DNA of 64,000 nt, from positions 457,488-521,487 of the forward strand of contig KN805378.1 in NCBI GenBank assembly GCA_000818945.1. The letters run 5' to 3'. This stretch comes from Schizochytrium sp. CCTCC M209059. Taxonomy: Eukaryota; Sar; Bigyra; Thraustochytrida; Thraustochytriidae. The notes beneath the pieces are model-generated. The model ran no database searches. It was given only the letters and a program-made list of their open reading frames with translations, and was not told the DNA's origin. Numbering within the stretch: the first letter of the stretch is position 1; the number at the start of each line of letters is the position of its first letter. Below, piece by piece: positions 54,226 to 64,000 of the stretch. A program made the position numbers and the translations under genes.

Positions 54226-55539
54226 GCGATGCGAGCCTCTTGGCGCGACGAGCCGGAGCGCGAAAATGTGACTCGGGGCGGCAAGAATCGGAGGGAAAAG
54301 GGGTCAGGAATGAACGCTTTTGTGGCGCCAAGACCTTCAAAAGACCCTCGATCGGGCGATCGGCGACAGACACTGCCACGCGTGATCGATCTCGGCAGGT
54401 GCAGGTGCAGCGAGCTAGCGGCCGGAGCGGGAAGAGGCAGTGACTGGCCGTCGCGCGGGAGCGGCAGCGGCTTGTGCCGTTCGCCGTGGATCCGAAACCG
54501 AATGTACGAGAGTAACGGGTGCCGCCATGCCAGCCAGCGCAATAAAATCGAATGGTGCTATCTACACTTTCAAAGAGGGGATGCTTCACTTGCGCGAAGA
54601 GTTCTTGAATTGTGCCGTGAATCCGCTGCCACGGGCAATGAACTTACCATACTTGGCTGCCTGATTGGCTGCCTGATTTATACCAAAAAGAGGCCAGTCG
54701 GCAGACGAGGGCGATGCCAAAACCTGCAGCAACAAGCTGCAGCTCCAAACGGTTCAGGTAGGGGAGAAAACGGACGGTACGTGTGCCCTCTCTCGGCATC
54801 GGATCTCGGCAACAGAAGATTAGCGAGCGAGCAACTGCTCTCGATTCGAACACCCACTTTACCTTTTGTGGAGGTGCACGAGGCATCGTTCCTCGAACAA
54901 AGTCTCTCGCCCGCGAACGAACCAGCAATCTGGCTACTGACGCACCATCCTCACGCATGTCTTGCCGACGAGCACATTTGCCACGGCCACCATTGGTTGT
55001 AAAATTAACCCGTGTGCGTCTGAGCCAACATTGCCCCTCGAGGTATGGTAGTTCCCGACTTTTGCGGAAAATGGACCAACGATTCGCTACAAAATGTAGG
55101 TAGGAGTGCTTCTGCTTGATAGCGACAAACAGGCCGGTCACGGCCACCAGCAAAGCGAGACGCACACTTGCAATGTGAATTCCGATAGCGAGCAATCATC
55201 CGGCAATGCTCGCTTGCCTTTGAAAGCCGTAGAGAAAAGCAGTCGGATCCCGAGAACGGGCCGGAGGTCGAAGAAGTGAATGGTCTTCAATCGGGCCAAC
55301 TCGGCTGATCCTGCCGTGAAGCAAGAGTGCAGAGCCAACCAAGCTTTGCCGAACTTGTAGCAGCATAACAACGCAACAAGGCCCCAGCGGAAGAGCTGTG
55401 AAATGCTGAAATGTACAATGGAAAAGCTTTGAAGTGCGAAGGAATACCGTGTGCCTTGGGCAAAAGACGAATCGTTAAAACAGTATTTTTTGGGGGCGGA
55501 TGAGCCGATAGCCGATTGCGCTCTGTCCTCTAGGCTATC

Positions 55540-56300
55540 GAGCATCACGATGCTTGTGCTCTTTCTCCAAGATCGCTTGTTTTCAGTGCGCTAAAATTGA
55601 GTCTTCAAGCGCTGATTGATCAAGGCGTCTCGAGCTGCGAGGCATCGCATTACTTGCGCTCTTTTGTCGACATTGGTTGATGTCATAGCAGCAAAAGACA
55701 TGGCAGTCGAGGTGCAAAACACCATACTGCTTGTGCTCTCTCTTCGAGGTCGCTCAACATCATCATGCCGAGAATAAGCTTTTGAAGGATTGATTGACGG
55801 GGCGCCTTTGATCTGCAAAACATCATACTACTTGTGCTCTTTCTTTGCGGTCGCTTGTTTTCAGTACGCTGAGGTTGAGTATCCAAGCGCTAGTTGACGA
55901 GGGCGCTTCGAGCTGCGAGGCATCACATTGCTCGTGCTCTTTCTTCAAGATCGCTGGATGGTATAGCAGCAAATGACATGGCAGTCGAGGTGCAAAACAC
56001 CATACTGCTTGTGCTCTCTCTTCGAGGTCGCTTAACGTCATCATGCCGAGAATGAGCTTTTGAAGCGTAGATTGACGGGGCACCTTTGATCTGCAAAACA
56101 TCCTACTACTTGTGCTCTTTTCTTGAGGCCGCTTGTCGTCAATACGCCGAGGTTGAGTCTCCAAGCGCCGATTATCCAGGGCGCTTCGAGCTGCTAGGCA
56201 TCGCATTGCTTGCGCTCTTTTGTCGACATTGGTTGATGGCATAGCAGCAAATGACACGGCAGCCGAGCTGCAAAAGATCAAATTGCTTTTGCTCTTTTCC
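55540..56300. repeat. Tandem array of a 278-bp unit with three internal sub-repeats
   Basis: Anchors recur exactly 278 bp apart: 'AGGCATC' at 55640, 55918 and 56196; 'GCAAAA' with its following block at 55714, 55992 and 56270; and 'GCAAAACATC' at 55815 and 56093. Within a unit, three related blocks of 74-102 bp share the core 'CATCACATTGCTTGTGCTCT' or close variants. Further diverged single copies of the core lie at about 56346, 56518 and 56612. The third unit decays after about 56300. Reading frame is not preserved between sub-repeats. Confidence 0.88.
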
Positions 56301-58925
56301 GGAACTGCATGATGTCGCCGCAACGCACCGCGTCTAGATTCAAGTCGCAAAGAGTCACATTGCACGTGCTCTCCCGCGTTGATTCATCGCACACTGTTCC
56401 AAATGTGGCTCAGGTCGCTGTTTGATGGGTGTGGCTCCGAGTTACAGGGCGTCTGATCGCTCGAGCGCTTCGGCATACCTCGATGGCACAGTAATTAAAA
56501 GCGTCGACATCAAAGCTGCAAAGCATCACATTACGCAGGCTTTTTCATAGTACCTAATCTCACCCTGTTGAGGACTTTGTTCAAGACGTCGATTAACTTT
56601 AATGCCTTGGAGCAGGAAAGCACCACATTGCTCGCACTCTTCGGCATTTCATGTTTCTTGATGCCAACATTGTTTCGAAAGCTGATTGGAGCTTTGAAAT
56701 CGAGCAAGAGAGATTGAACCATCATTGAGATGTAAACTAAAGTCGAAAGGAAGCAGGACGTTACGTTCACGTAACGCAACGCAACGCAACGCAACGCAGA
56801 TTGGCAGCCCTTGAACGGGGAAACATCACGCTGCATACGATAACAGTGTATACCAACGAACATCTCCGTGCTGATCCGACAAGAAGCCTTCGTATCAATG
56901 CTGGGATGCATGACACACAAAAATGTCAAGTCGACGCCTTCGACCCGTCCAACAATTTTGAGCTTTCTCAGAGAGAGTTTTCCCTCTCGGCTTGAGATGT
57001 CCAAAACAGCCTCGAGGGCGTGACATGCAGAATTTCATTCTCTCGTTGCATAGGAACACTGATGCATGTCGTCGCGCTGTCTCGTCTTGCACCAGGGTGA
57101 CAAGCGTCGACGCAGAGAGAGAAAGACAGTCGTGGTCGGATTTTTTTGGCCCGACCGCTTGTGGTTTTCATCGCAAGCTAGCTAGCCTCTTTGAACACAT
57201 GCGCGCGCGTCCAGTCAATATCTCGACATGTCATGACATGGCTTCTTCTTCTTCATCAGCTTTAACTTTTCGTGACCTTCCAGCTTGAGAACCGTATGTA
57301 CGTATCATGGCACAGTCATGTCCTTGAGCTTCACTTGCAATCTACCCCTCTTTTCACGTTTTGATCATTAGAACGTAATGATAATAGAGGTGTACGCAAG
57401 AAGTTTTGATCTGTATAGCCTACCTTACGTAAACCCTTATGAATCGAGCTTGAAACTCCAATTTTAAGGTGCAACCTTTCCTTCGAACATCACCATTTCT
57501 CCCACACATGCGCCGCGATCATTTTTTTCCCTTTCCCTCTCTCTCCCCTTAATGCGGCCAGTCCCTTTTCCCCTTCTTCACCACAGCCGTCGTGACAGGC
57601 CCCCCCAACGCTGCTTCCCGCACTCTGCGCTCGACACCCTCAATCCCCTTGCTTCCCGCCCCCGCAGCGTTCGTCGCGTCGCCTCGTCGCCTCGGGCCCG
57701 GTCTCCCACACCCCCTCCACACCACTCCTCCGCTCGCAGCCTGCGTGTCTGTCTCCAAGCCCGCCCCCCCCTTACGCACGGCGTCCGCCCTCACCGGCGC
57801 TCTCGCTCTCCCCCTCCGAGGCGCGCTGCGGGGCCCTCCCTCCCTGGCAGGCCACAGAGCCAGAGCGCGGGCGCCCACAGCCGCCGCGCTGCCTGAGCTA
57901 GCTAGCTTTCTGCAGCCCCGGCTTGGAAGCGGCGCGGCGCGGCGCCGGGGAAAAAGCAGGCGGCGGGGCGCGCAAGTCGCCTTACGGGAGCGGGAGAAAG
58001 CAGCCCCGGCCGCGCGCGCGCCGCAGAAGCCGCCTCTCTCCGCGCGGAAAGGCGCAGAGAGGGCGGCCGGGGCGGCCTCGGCGCGGGCGAGAGAGAGGGG
58101 AGAGCGCCGGCGTCCGTTCGTTGAAAGGGGGCAGCAGGGGAGGGAAGAGGAGGGGAGGAAAGGGGGCAAAGGGAGGGAGGAGGGAGCGAGGGGAGGGAAG
58201 GGAGGAGGGAAAAAGCAAAACCGGCGGCCAGCAGAACGGCAACAGAGGAGGGAAGGTAGGTGCAGGCCGAGCGAGGCGCGAGGCGCCGCACGCACGCGAG
58301 CAGGAGCTGCCTGCCGCCTGCCTGCCGCGAGGGGAGGCGTCGCGCGCGCGGGGAGGCGCGGGGGAGGCGAGAGGCGCCGCCGGCTGCGCGCGCGCGCGCG
58401 CGGAGGCGAGCGCGCAAAGAGCGCGCAAAGAGCGCGGAAAAGCGGCGACGACGGCGTGGAAATGCGGCGACGACGACACGAAAAGGAAAAGAAGGAAAGC
58501 AAGGGGAAAAGGAGAGCGCGCGCGCACAGCGCGGCGGGGGGGCGCAGCCGGCGTGGCGCGGCACAGCGCCGGCATCCACTCGCGCGTTCCTGTGCGCGCG
58601 CAGGCGCGAAACCTCTGCTCGCGTGTCCGTCGGTCGAAAGCGGGTGCGGCCTCGCCGCGGCGTGCGCTGGCGTTCTGAACGCGTTCCGTTACGTCAGCGA
58701 CACTCTCTGTTTTTCCCAGAGCGAGAGCGCCTCGTTATCATGAGAGAGAGAGAGAGATAGACAGACAGAGAGAGAGTGGAAGGGGGAGGAAACTCGAGAG
58801 CGAGATGAGATCGGAGACGAAGAGCGTGGACGAGATGACTGACAGTGCCAGCAAAACCCTATCGCCAAAACCAGAAAAGCAGAAAAGAAAACAAGCACAC
58901 CGAGCAAGCAAACCAAGCAAGCAAG

Positions 58926-59336
58926 ATGGCCCGCACGAAGCAGACTGCCCGCAAGTCCACCGGCGGCAAGGCGCCCCGCAAGCAGCTGGCCACCAAGGCC
59001 GCCCGCAAGTCGGCCCCCAGCCAGGGCGGCGTCAAGCGCCCCCACCGCTACCGCCCCGGTACCGTCGCTCTCCGTGAGATCCGCAAGTACCAGAAGTCGA
59101 CCGAGCTCCTCATCCGCAAGCTCCCCTTCCAGCGTCTCGTCCGCGAGATCGCCCAGGAGTTCAAGACCGATCTCCGCTTCCAGAGCACCGCCATTCTCGC
59201 GCTCCAGGAGGCCTCGGAGGCCTACCTCGTCGGTCTCTTTGAGGACACCAACCTGTGCGCCATCCATGCCAAGCGCGTCACCATCATGCCCAAGGATATC
59301 CAGCTCGCCCGTCGCATCCGCGGCGAGCGCGCCTAA
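58926..59336 (+). CDS. H3: Histone H3
   Basis: 136 codons plus stop, single exon, start fixed by 'MARTKQTARKSTGGKAPRKQ'. Compared with animal H3.3 (numbering without Met) the visible changes are T32Q, K37R, R53K, D81E, A87T and G90L; lysines 4, 9, 14, 18, 23, 27 and 36 and Ser10/Ser28 are kept, so the main modification sites remain. Positions 87-90 (Thr-Ala-Ile-Leu) fit neither H3.1 nor H3.3 exactly, and residue 96 is Ser as in H3.3. It forms the nucleosome core with H4; no H4, H2A or H2B gene lies within the window, so this copy is not in a local cluster. A short (AAGC)n tract directly precedes the ATG. Codons are strongly C/G-ending. A possible stem-loop follows (59369-59385), but it does not match the animal histone-mRNA consensus. 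Confidence 0.99.
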   Translation: MARTKQTARKSTGGKAPRKQLATKAARKSAPSQGGVKRPHRYRPGTVALREIRKYQKSTELLIRKLPFQRLVREIAQEFKTDLRFQSTAILALQEASEAYLVGLFEDTNLCAIHAKRVTIMPKDIQLARRIRGERA

Positions 59337-60003
59337 GTCGTTCGCGTTTTTGCGCTATCGTCTTTGCCTGCTTTTGACAAGCAGCTCCCTTCCATCATGC
59401 ATGTATTCAACATCCTCTTTCCTCTTCCGGCATCTATGGCCAAAGAGCGAGAAAGTAACTCACCACACCCTAGAACCTGGTCACATTGGGTCGCTGGCAG
59501 TCAGGGATAACGTGCAAGAGTCTGCCGACCCCGAGGCGCGTCATTGTGCTGTAGGTCCTGGGTTCGCCCAGGTTATGCCACCCTTTTACTAAAAAGAAAT
59601 CAAGAGTAAGCCCATCGACCTTGTTCTCACATCTGATTGTATTCCTCTCCTCGTTTCCCTCCCTTGCTTCCCTGTCTTTCCCTTCCTCTTTTTTCTTTTT
59701 TGCTGGCCTTCATGCGCTTCGCGTTCAACTTGGTCTCCATCTTGCTACTTGAGGGAGGCAACTCCCCCCGTTCCCTTTAAAAAAGTAAAATGCTTGTCCT
59801 CCTCCTAACGACCAAAACTCGGCAGTCTCACAGCTTGCAAAAGACCAACGAACGAGCGATCACTGTGCGCGGAAGAGCGCACGGCGACGGCAGTGCGGCG
59901 CGCGCTATAAAAGGCGAGCAGGTCCTCTCCCCACCGCCGCTTTCTGCGTGCCTAGAATAGATCGAGGCCGCAGGGAGACGTCGACACATACATTAGCGAG
60001 GAC
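59337..60003. other. Intergenic region between histone H3 and GINS1
   Basis: 667 bp. The first part is H3 3' UTR with an inverted repeat at 59369-59385; the last 100 bp are GC-rich and contain the GINS1 TATA box. A B-box-like 'GGGTTCGCCC' near 59563 lacks a partner A box, so no tRNA is called. Confidence 0.5.
59906..59912 (+). promoter_or_regulatory. TATA box of GINS1
   Basis: TATAAAA in a GC-rich setting, 92 bp before the GINS1 start codon. It is the only clear TATA box found near a gene start in the window. Confidence 0.6.
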
Positions 60004-60846
60004 ATGACGTCCATCTTGCCATACGGCGCCAAGGGGCGCGAACTCTTGCTCGAACTTAAGCGCAGCGAGTGGTTACCAGCGTACAATGTAAGTGAAGGAT
60101 ACAATGTTTTACTCCTTTTACTCGTCCAAACCAAAACATTGAGCTGACAGCATTTTTTCGTGAGGAAAAACGACAGGATGATGGCGTGCGTCAAGTGCTG
60201 GGCGAGATCGATGCCTTGTACAAAATAATGCGCTCGCGCATGGCTGAGTCGCGCGACATGCGTGAGCCCTTTTACGGCTGCCCGCTCATGGTGTACCATG
60301 CAAGCACGCTACGAAACAAGCGATGTCTGCTCGCATATCTCAAATATCGTGCTGATCTCATTGGCAACTTGCGATGGGATGCCGGCAGTGCCATCCCGGA
60401 AGACCTTCGACGCAAGCTTTGCGCAGAAGAGGTGCAATACTTTTCAGCCTATGATAACATTCTCAGCGACTACATGCGTGAGGTGGACCTTGATCTTGCA
60501 GCGGTACGTGCACAAGGAAATTGGCTGGACATTATTCTGCTTAAGAATCTGTTGCGCGGATCAAAATCAAAAGAGACTAACATGATTACGCTTGTGCAAA
60601 CCGCTGGCTGTTCCCCATTTCGCGCGCGATTGCCACCACGTGCCGGACACTATTATTGTTTACTTTGCGCAGGACATGGAGCCACCCAAGAATTTGTATG
60701 TTGAAGTCCGCGTGCTCCGAGACTGTGGCGAGATCGACACGGCGAGCGGGCCCGTGGTCCTAGCCAAGGACACTACTCACAACCTCCGTCGATCTGATGT
60801 GGAGCATCTCATCCGCCAAGGCGCTCTCGAGCAAGTGACTTCATAA
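60004..60846 (+). CDS. GINS1: GINS complex subunit Psf1 (three exons)
   Basis: Assembled by eye: exons 60004-60087, 60177-60503 and 60673-60846; introns of 89 and 169 bp, donors GTAAGT and GTACGT, acceptors CGACAG and GCGCAG, all phase 0. The 194-residue product nearly equals human Psf1 (196). Motifs: 'LPAYN' joined to 'DDGVRQVLGEIDALY' across intron 1, 'LRNKRCLLAYLKYRADLIG', 'LRWDAGSAIP', then across intron 2 'DMEPPKNLYVEVRVLRDCGE' and 'RSDVEHLIRQGALEQV'. GINS joins Cdc45 and Mcm2-7 as the replicative helicase; Psf1's C-terminal domain contacts the replisome. A TATA box lies 92 bp upstream and an AATAAA 210 bp downstream. No single long frame covers the gene, so it is missed by ORF calling alone. 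Confidence 0.96.
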
Positions 60847-61163
60847 GCACAAAGACACCAAATTTTACCTCTTGAAGTTGGCAAGCCATTTCTACCACGA
60901 CTTTTTGCCAAGCCAGAGAGAGAAAACCAGGGTCAGTCAGACAGGCACGCAGATAGGCACGCAGGCAGGTAGGCAGGCAGCGCTCGCGTTGGCGGAGCAG
61001 ACCCGCTTACAAGTCCGTGACTGGTTCGTGCACACGATGGCCTTGACGTGTAAGCAATAAAAAGAAAAAAAAGTCCAAGACTGGCGCCCCAACAGCGACC
61101 TCAGCACCGCATTCATTTTGCATGAAGCAGGACCTGTCTGTGAGCCAGAGCGACAAGTCAATC
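60847..61163. other. Intergenic region between convergent GINS1 and thioesterase genes
   Basis: 317 bp with a degenerate CAGG/CAGA repeat (60938-60980) and AATAAA at 61056-61061. No gene was seen. Confidence 0.5.
61056..61061 (+). terminator. Candidate poly(A) signal for GINS1
   Basis: AATAAA followed by an A-rich stretch, 210 bp past the stop codon. Confidence 0.45.
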
Positions 61164-61577
61164 TCAGATACGAAGTGCTTCCCGGATTTGCGTCGGGATC
61201 TTGGCGACACGCTGCGTTTTCATGTCGATGCAAACGACCTCAACATCGGTCTCGACAATGATCGTCTCGGGACGGTCCTTGACGGATGCCCGCTGCTTGA
61301 ACACAAGGCGAAAGTCCGAGGGAGCCTCGACAGAGGACTCGACGACGAGCGTGTCGGCGTGCTTGGCGCCTCCTTTAAAGGTCATCTCGCCCATTTTGCG
61401 CACGTACAAAGCCAGGCCCTCCTTGTCCATGAGCGTCTTGAGGACATCGATGCCCACAGCCTCGTCGCGCGCGCGCTCAAAGTACTTGAAGTAGTTGCCC
61501 GCATAGACGGCTCCGGTCAGGTCCGTGTCCTCATAGTACATGAGCATCTCCGATCTGTAGCCGCCCTGCGCCGTCAT
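61164..61577 (-). CDS. Acyl-CoA thioesterase of the 4HBT/YbgC hotdog family
   Basis: 137 residues from the ATG at 61577. The N-terminal motif 'YYEDTDLTGAVYAGNYFKYF' followed by 'ERARDE' is diagnostic for YbgC/4-hydroxybenzoyl-CoA thioesterase-type hotdog enzymes, with D19 of 'DTD' as the catalytic acid. 'LYVRKMGEMTFKGGAKHADT' and 'VEVVCIDMKTQRVAKIP' complete the fold and length. These enzymes hydrolyse acyl-CoA thioesters as dimers or tetramers; in bacteria YbgC is linked to the Tol-Pal envelope system, so a eukaryotic copy could be of bacterial origin, mitochondrial or otherwise. The frame is open without an ATG for about 35 codons upstream, so a targeting extension from an upstream exon is possible. 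Substrate is unknown. Confidence 0.87.
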   Translation of the reverse strand: MTAQGGYRSEMLMYYEDTDLTGAVYAGNYFKYFERARDEAVGIDVLKTLMDKEGLALYVRKMGEMTFKGGAKHADTLVVESSVEAPSDFRLVFKQRASVKDRPETIIVETDVEVVCIDMKTQRVAKIPTQIREALRI

Positions 61578-61783
61578 GGTCTTAAAGATCTTGCTCTGCC
61601 CCTCGAGCGTGTCTGCCTCTTGAATCGTCGCGACGCTCGTCCGTTTTTGGTCTGCTCCGAAGCACGAAGTCCTCTGCGTTTGGTGGCTTGGCGGTAGCGG
61701 TGGCTACAGCGGCAGCAGCGCAAGTGACTCCTTCGCCCCAGCGAGGCATCGCAGGTCGACGACGTCGTTCCTTAGGTGCAAAA

Positions 61784-62182
61784 ATGGGTTGTTCGCCGGG
61801 AACAAGGGGCATATTTGCCTTGGGTGCCCATGAAGCCCCTAAACCAAAAACTCGGCGATCGCGCCAGCAGGCAAAAAAGCACTGTGATCTCATAGTTCTC
61901 GTTATGGACTTTTCCGAAACTCTGGTCTGCATTGTTTTTTGCTTTGCTCTGAGCAGGTGGTGGTTCTGGAAAGGTAAGATTTTGCAACGCTGGCAAGAGA
62001 AAATTTACTCCATTCCGGCTCTTTGACGTCTCGTTACAGTCCCTGTTATACTTTTTATATTGCGAAAGGAAGCGCCCTTGGCGCAAGAATGGATTCACGG
62101 AAAAGCGCAATTTTTGCACCAAGGGAACATCGGAAAAGTCCGTTGTCTCGCTCTTATTTTGTCTTGGCGGTCGGTAGAATAG
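61784..62182 (+). CDS. Possible two-exon small membrane protein (weak)
   Basis: Exons 61784-61973 and 62040-62182 with a 66-bp intron (donor GTAAGA, acceptor GTTACAG) join in frame to a 110-residue product; the ATG at 61904 would give 70 residues. It has hydrophobic segments on each side of the junction ('LVCIVFCFALSRWWFWK' and 'VPVILFILRK'). There is no recognised homology and the intron is shorter than others here. It lies divergent from the thioesterase, 206 bp from its start. Chance is a real alternative. Confidence 0.2.
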
Positions 62183-62233
62183 ATCATATGCACAAGCAAC
62201 GTTAGCCGCAACCAGTAATACAAACGTTTCCAA

Positions 62234-62360
62234 GAATCTGTCCTCGGAGTCAGAATCTCCGTCCGTTAAAATTAAGGACCAAACCATTCTTATCCCACCA
62301 AGAACCTGTCTTCGTAGTCAGATTCCCCGCACGTAAGAATGCAGGGCCAAACCGTTCTCA
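62234..62360. repeat. Diverged 58-bp tandem duplication
   Basis: Segments 62234-62291 and 62303-62360 share 'CTGTC-TCG-AGTCAGA' and 'CCAAACC-TTCT' blocks at a 69-bp offset, with roughly three quarters identity by eye. Confidence 0.6.
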
Positions 62361-64000
62361 TGCAAGGTGAATTTTTTGACGGCCAATCAACATTCGACCA
62401 AGCTATACACTCCCCAACCGAGCATCAAACGTCCGCAGCCGCGATCGCTGCAAGACCGTACGCTGCGATGGGGAAACTGCCGCACAAAGGCAAGGTAGGT
62501 CTGTCTCGAACTAGACATGAATCTTGAGCTGCCCCGTCGAGTATGGCCTTGACCCCCTCGGAGTTTTCCTTCTACACACGCCCACTGCCAACGCAAAAAC
62601 CGACCTCCCTCAACCGCGACAGCGACTCGCGCTGATCGGACCTGGCTTCCAACATTCCGGCCTGCACCGTCAGAGGCGCCGCGGGATGCTAACCAAGTAC
62701 GACGACGACTATAGTAGAAAGAATCCGAAAGCCACGACGAGCGCATCTCGCGCTGCCGCCGCTCTCTCGCGCGCGAGCGAGCGCTTTCGCAGTCCGCCTC
62801 GAGGCGCCATCCTAGCGACCGGCTAGCGGAAACGCGAAGTGCCCGCCGATCAAGTGTCTGCAACCGTGGCGCTCCTCGCGGAATCTTCCGCGCTTTGTCC
62901 CGCCACCGGACCCGGGGCACTCGCGCCAAAGCGGCCGGGCGTGCAAGCCTCATAGCGCTCAAGCGTTGTTCCGGTGTCTTGTACATTTGTCTATTCTGCG
63001 CAATTTCCTTGCCCGCATAAGCCTTTTCACATTTCTATCACATAGAAACCCATTAAGGATGCCTATACAGGGGTGACCAGTGCGAGGTTAATTTTCCGGT
63101 GCCGACTTAGCTCCACTGGCACGAGATAGCCAGCTGTGAGAGGGGTGAAGCGCACGGCCGGGCGTTTCAGTCCCTCTGCTCTCCACTGCAAGTGCTGTGG
63201 GAAGGTGAGGGGGGCTTACGCACACGTAGAGGTACGCTAGGGGTCCTTATGGCGTGGCGTGTAGCGAGCGCAAGCAGGGCGGAGGCGTAGCAGAGACAGA
63301 ACGAGAACGAAGTCTGCCACTTCACGTTTTGACAAGCCGAGCCGAGCCGAGCCGCGACAAACTAAGCCCGTGTCCGACGGCGCCCCGCGCGAATAACTTC
63401 GTCGCGCCGCCTAGATCCGGAGACGTCTCTCGCGAGGAAGCGTCGCCGCGCCCGAGGACGTCCGTTCGCAGGGCCCGAGGTCGCTGACGTGGGTCTCACA
63501 CAGGTCGGCCTCTTGCATATCTTGATTGATCCATTCATTCGCGCAATCCCTCCCTCCCTCCCTCCCTCTAGCGAGCCGACGCACGCAGACCGAGCGCAAG
63601 ACCGCCGACGGAGCGCCGCGCGCGACGCAGCGAGCCGGCGAACGAGCGCGCCCTTGCAGGCAAGCAAGCCCCCTTCGCGCTCCGGAGAGTCGGAGTCGGG
63701 CTAGGTGGTTTTGAAATCTGAGCCTCCTTCGTCGAAGCTCGCTGCGCATCCCTCCATCCGTCCCGTTCCCTCGCTCCGGCTTCGCACGAGCCAGACAGCC
63801 AGACAGACACGGCCAGCCCGACGCGCACGCGTCCGCGCAGGCCAGCCGCGCCCGGAGGCAGGCAAGAAGTAGCAGCAGCAGCGAGCAGCTAGCAGCAGCA
63901 GCAGCGCGCGTCAGACGCTCACGTGCACGTGAGCGCATACAGTAGACGTCCACACGCACATACTATTAGTAGTACATACGAGACACGTGCGTCGCAGCAG

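Larger units (their letters stand above)
52997..58925. other. 5.9-kb region without a recognisable gene between alanine aminotransferase and histone H3
   Basis: GC-rich low-complexity DNA from 52997 to about 54500 (CTCG and TTTC repeats; GATGC repeat at 54170-54225), AT-richer unique DNA from 54500 to 57500 with the 278-bp array at 55540-56300, then very GC-rich DNA to H3 with a GA/GACA tract at 58742-58780. No frame on either strand gave a recognisable protein. The minus-strand frames over the array (for example 55823-56365) arise from the repeat. It contains the alanine aminotransferase and H3 promoters. Confidence 0.55.
61578..64000. other. Window end without a firmly supported gene
   Basis: 2.4 kb. 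It contains the weak small-gene candidate at 61784-62182, a diverged 58-bp duplication (62234-62291 and 62303-62360), short CTCC (63549-63570) and GCAGCA tracts, and GC-rich DNA from 62700 onwards. No tRNA, snRNA or recognisable protein was seen. Confidence 0.5.

Noticed and set aside
55823..56365. 180-codon minus-strand ORF over the 278-bp array
   Set aside because: The frame is not kept between repeat units and the sub-repeat lengths are not multiples of three.
59369..59385. Histone mRNA 3' stem-loop after H3
   Set aside because: The 6-bp stem with 5-base loop does not match the animal histone stem-loop consensus; kept only as an inverted repeat.
59475..59590. tRNA-like B-box ('GGGTTCGCCC')
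   Set aside because: No matching A box and the ends cannot form an acceptor stem.

Overview
The window looks like nuclear DNA from a unicellular stramenopile, most likely a thraustochytrid (Labyrinthulomycetes; Aurantiochytrium/Schizochytrium/Hondaea-like). This is an inference. It rests on GC-rich, mostly intronless genes that are clearly eukaryotic (histone H3, SF3B6, TFIIH p8, GINS Psf1, UFL1, La), microsatellite-rich intergenic DNA, a 'THAQKYF' MYB protein, an AP2-like domain outside plants, and a bZIP-like protein whose C-terminal module resembles oomycete and diatom bZIP proteins. No bacterial operons, rRNA, tRNA, CRISPR or intact transposon was seen.

Layout. 1-6.3 kb: 3'-truncated UFL1 (-), PSMF1/PI31 (+), an unknown multipass membrane protein (-) and a TEX264-like protein (+). 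6.9-15 kb: a mitochondrial ArgD-ArgJ fusion (-) and a long acyl-CoA dehydrogenase (+), separated by 3.4 kb of repeat-rich DNA. 15.7-19.6 kb: La (-), SF3B6 (+), TFIIH p8/TFB5 (-) and a small membrane protein (-). 20.2-23.2 kb: a GT41/SPINDLY-like protein with an N-terminal signal sequence. 23.2-29.5 kb: no recognisable gene, but many stacked microsatellites. 29.5-42.1 kb: MYB-SHAQKYF (+), a membrane protein with two TB2/DP1/HVA22 modules (-), a bZIP-like protein with 47 tandem Gly-Ala-Asn-Ser units (-), an AP2 plus TAF1A-like protein (+) and a Tudor/SH3-like protein (-). 42.6-52.9 kb: a four-exon four-TM protein (-) reassembled here, aspartoacylase (+), an ML-papain fusion protease (+), a quinone-oxidoreductase remnant (-), ALKBH6 (-) and alanine aminotransferase (-). 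53-58.9 kb: no recognisable gene, but a 278-bp tandem array. 58.9-61.6 kb: histone H3 (+), a three-exon GINS Psf1 (+) and a 4HBT thioesterase (-). 61.6-64 kb: at most one weak small-gene candidate.

Functional picture. Seven neighbouring gene pairs are divergent, with about 0.4-1.1 kb between start codons (3.4 kb for ArgD-ArgJ/ACAD); the short gaps probably hold shared promoters. Several themes recur: proteostasis and ER turnover (UFL1, PI31, TEX264-like), amino-acid metabolism (ArgD-ArgJ, alanine aminotransferase, aspartoacylase), RNA and transcription machinery (La, SF3B6, TFB5, AP2/TAF1A-like, MYB, bZIP-like), and replication/chromatin (Psf1, H3). No single pathway cluster is evident. The most unusual items are the fused proteins (ArgD-ArgJ, AP2-TAF1A-like, ML-C1A), the signal-bearing GT41 protein, the repeat-invaded bZIP-like protein and the 278-bp array.

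Limits. Everything was read by eye. Domain calls rest on remembered family motifs and no search was run. Start codons follow the first plausible ATG. Splice sites are given only where reading frame and protein homology or intron-size regularity support them.
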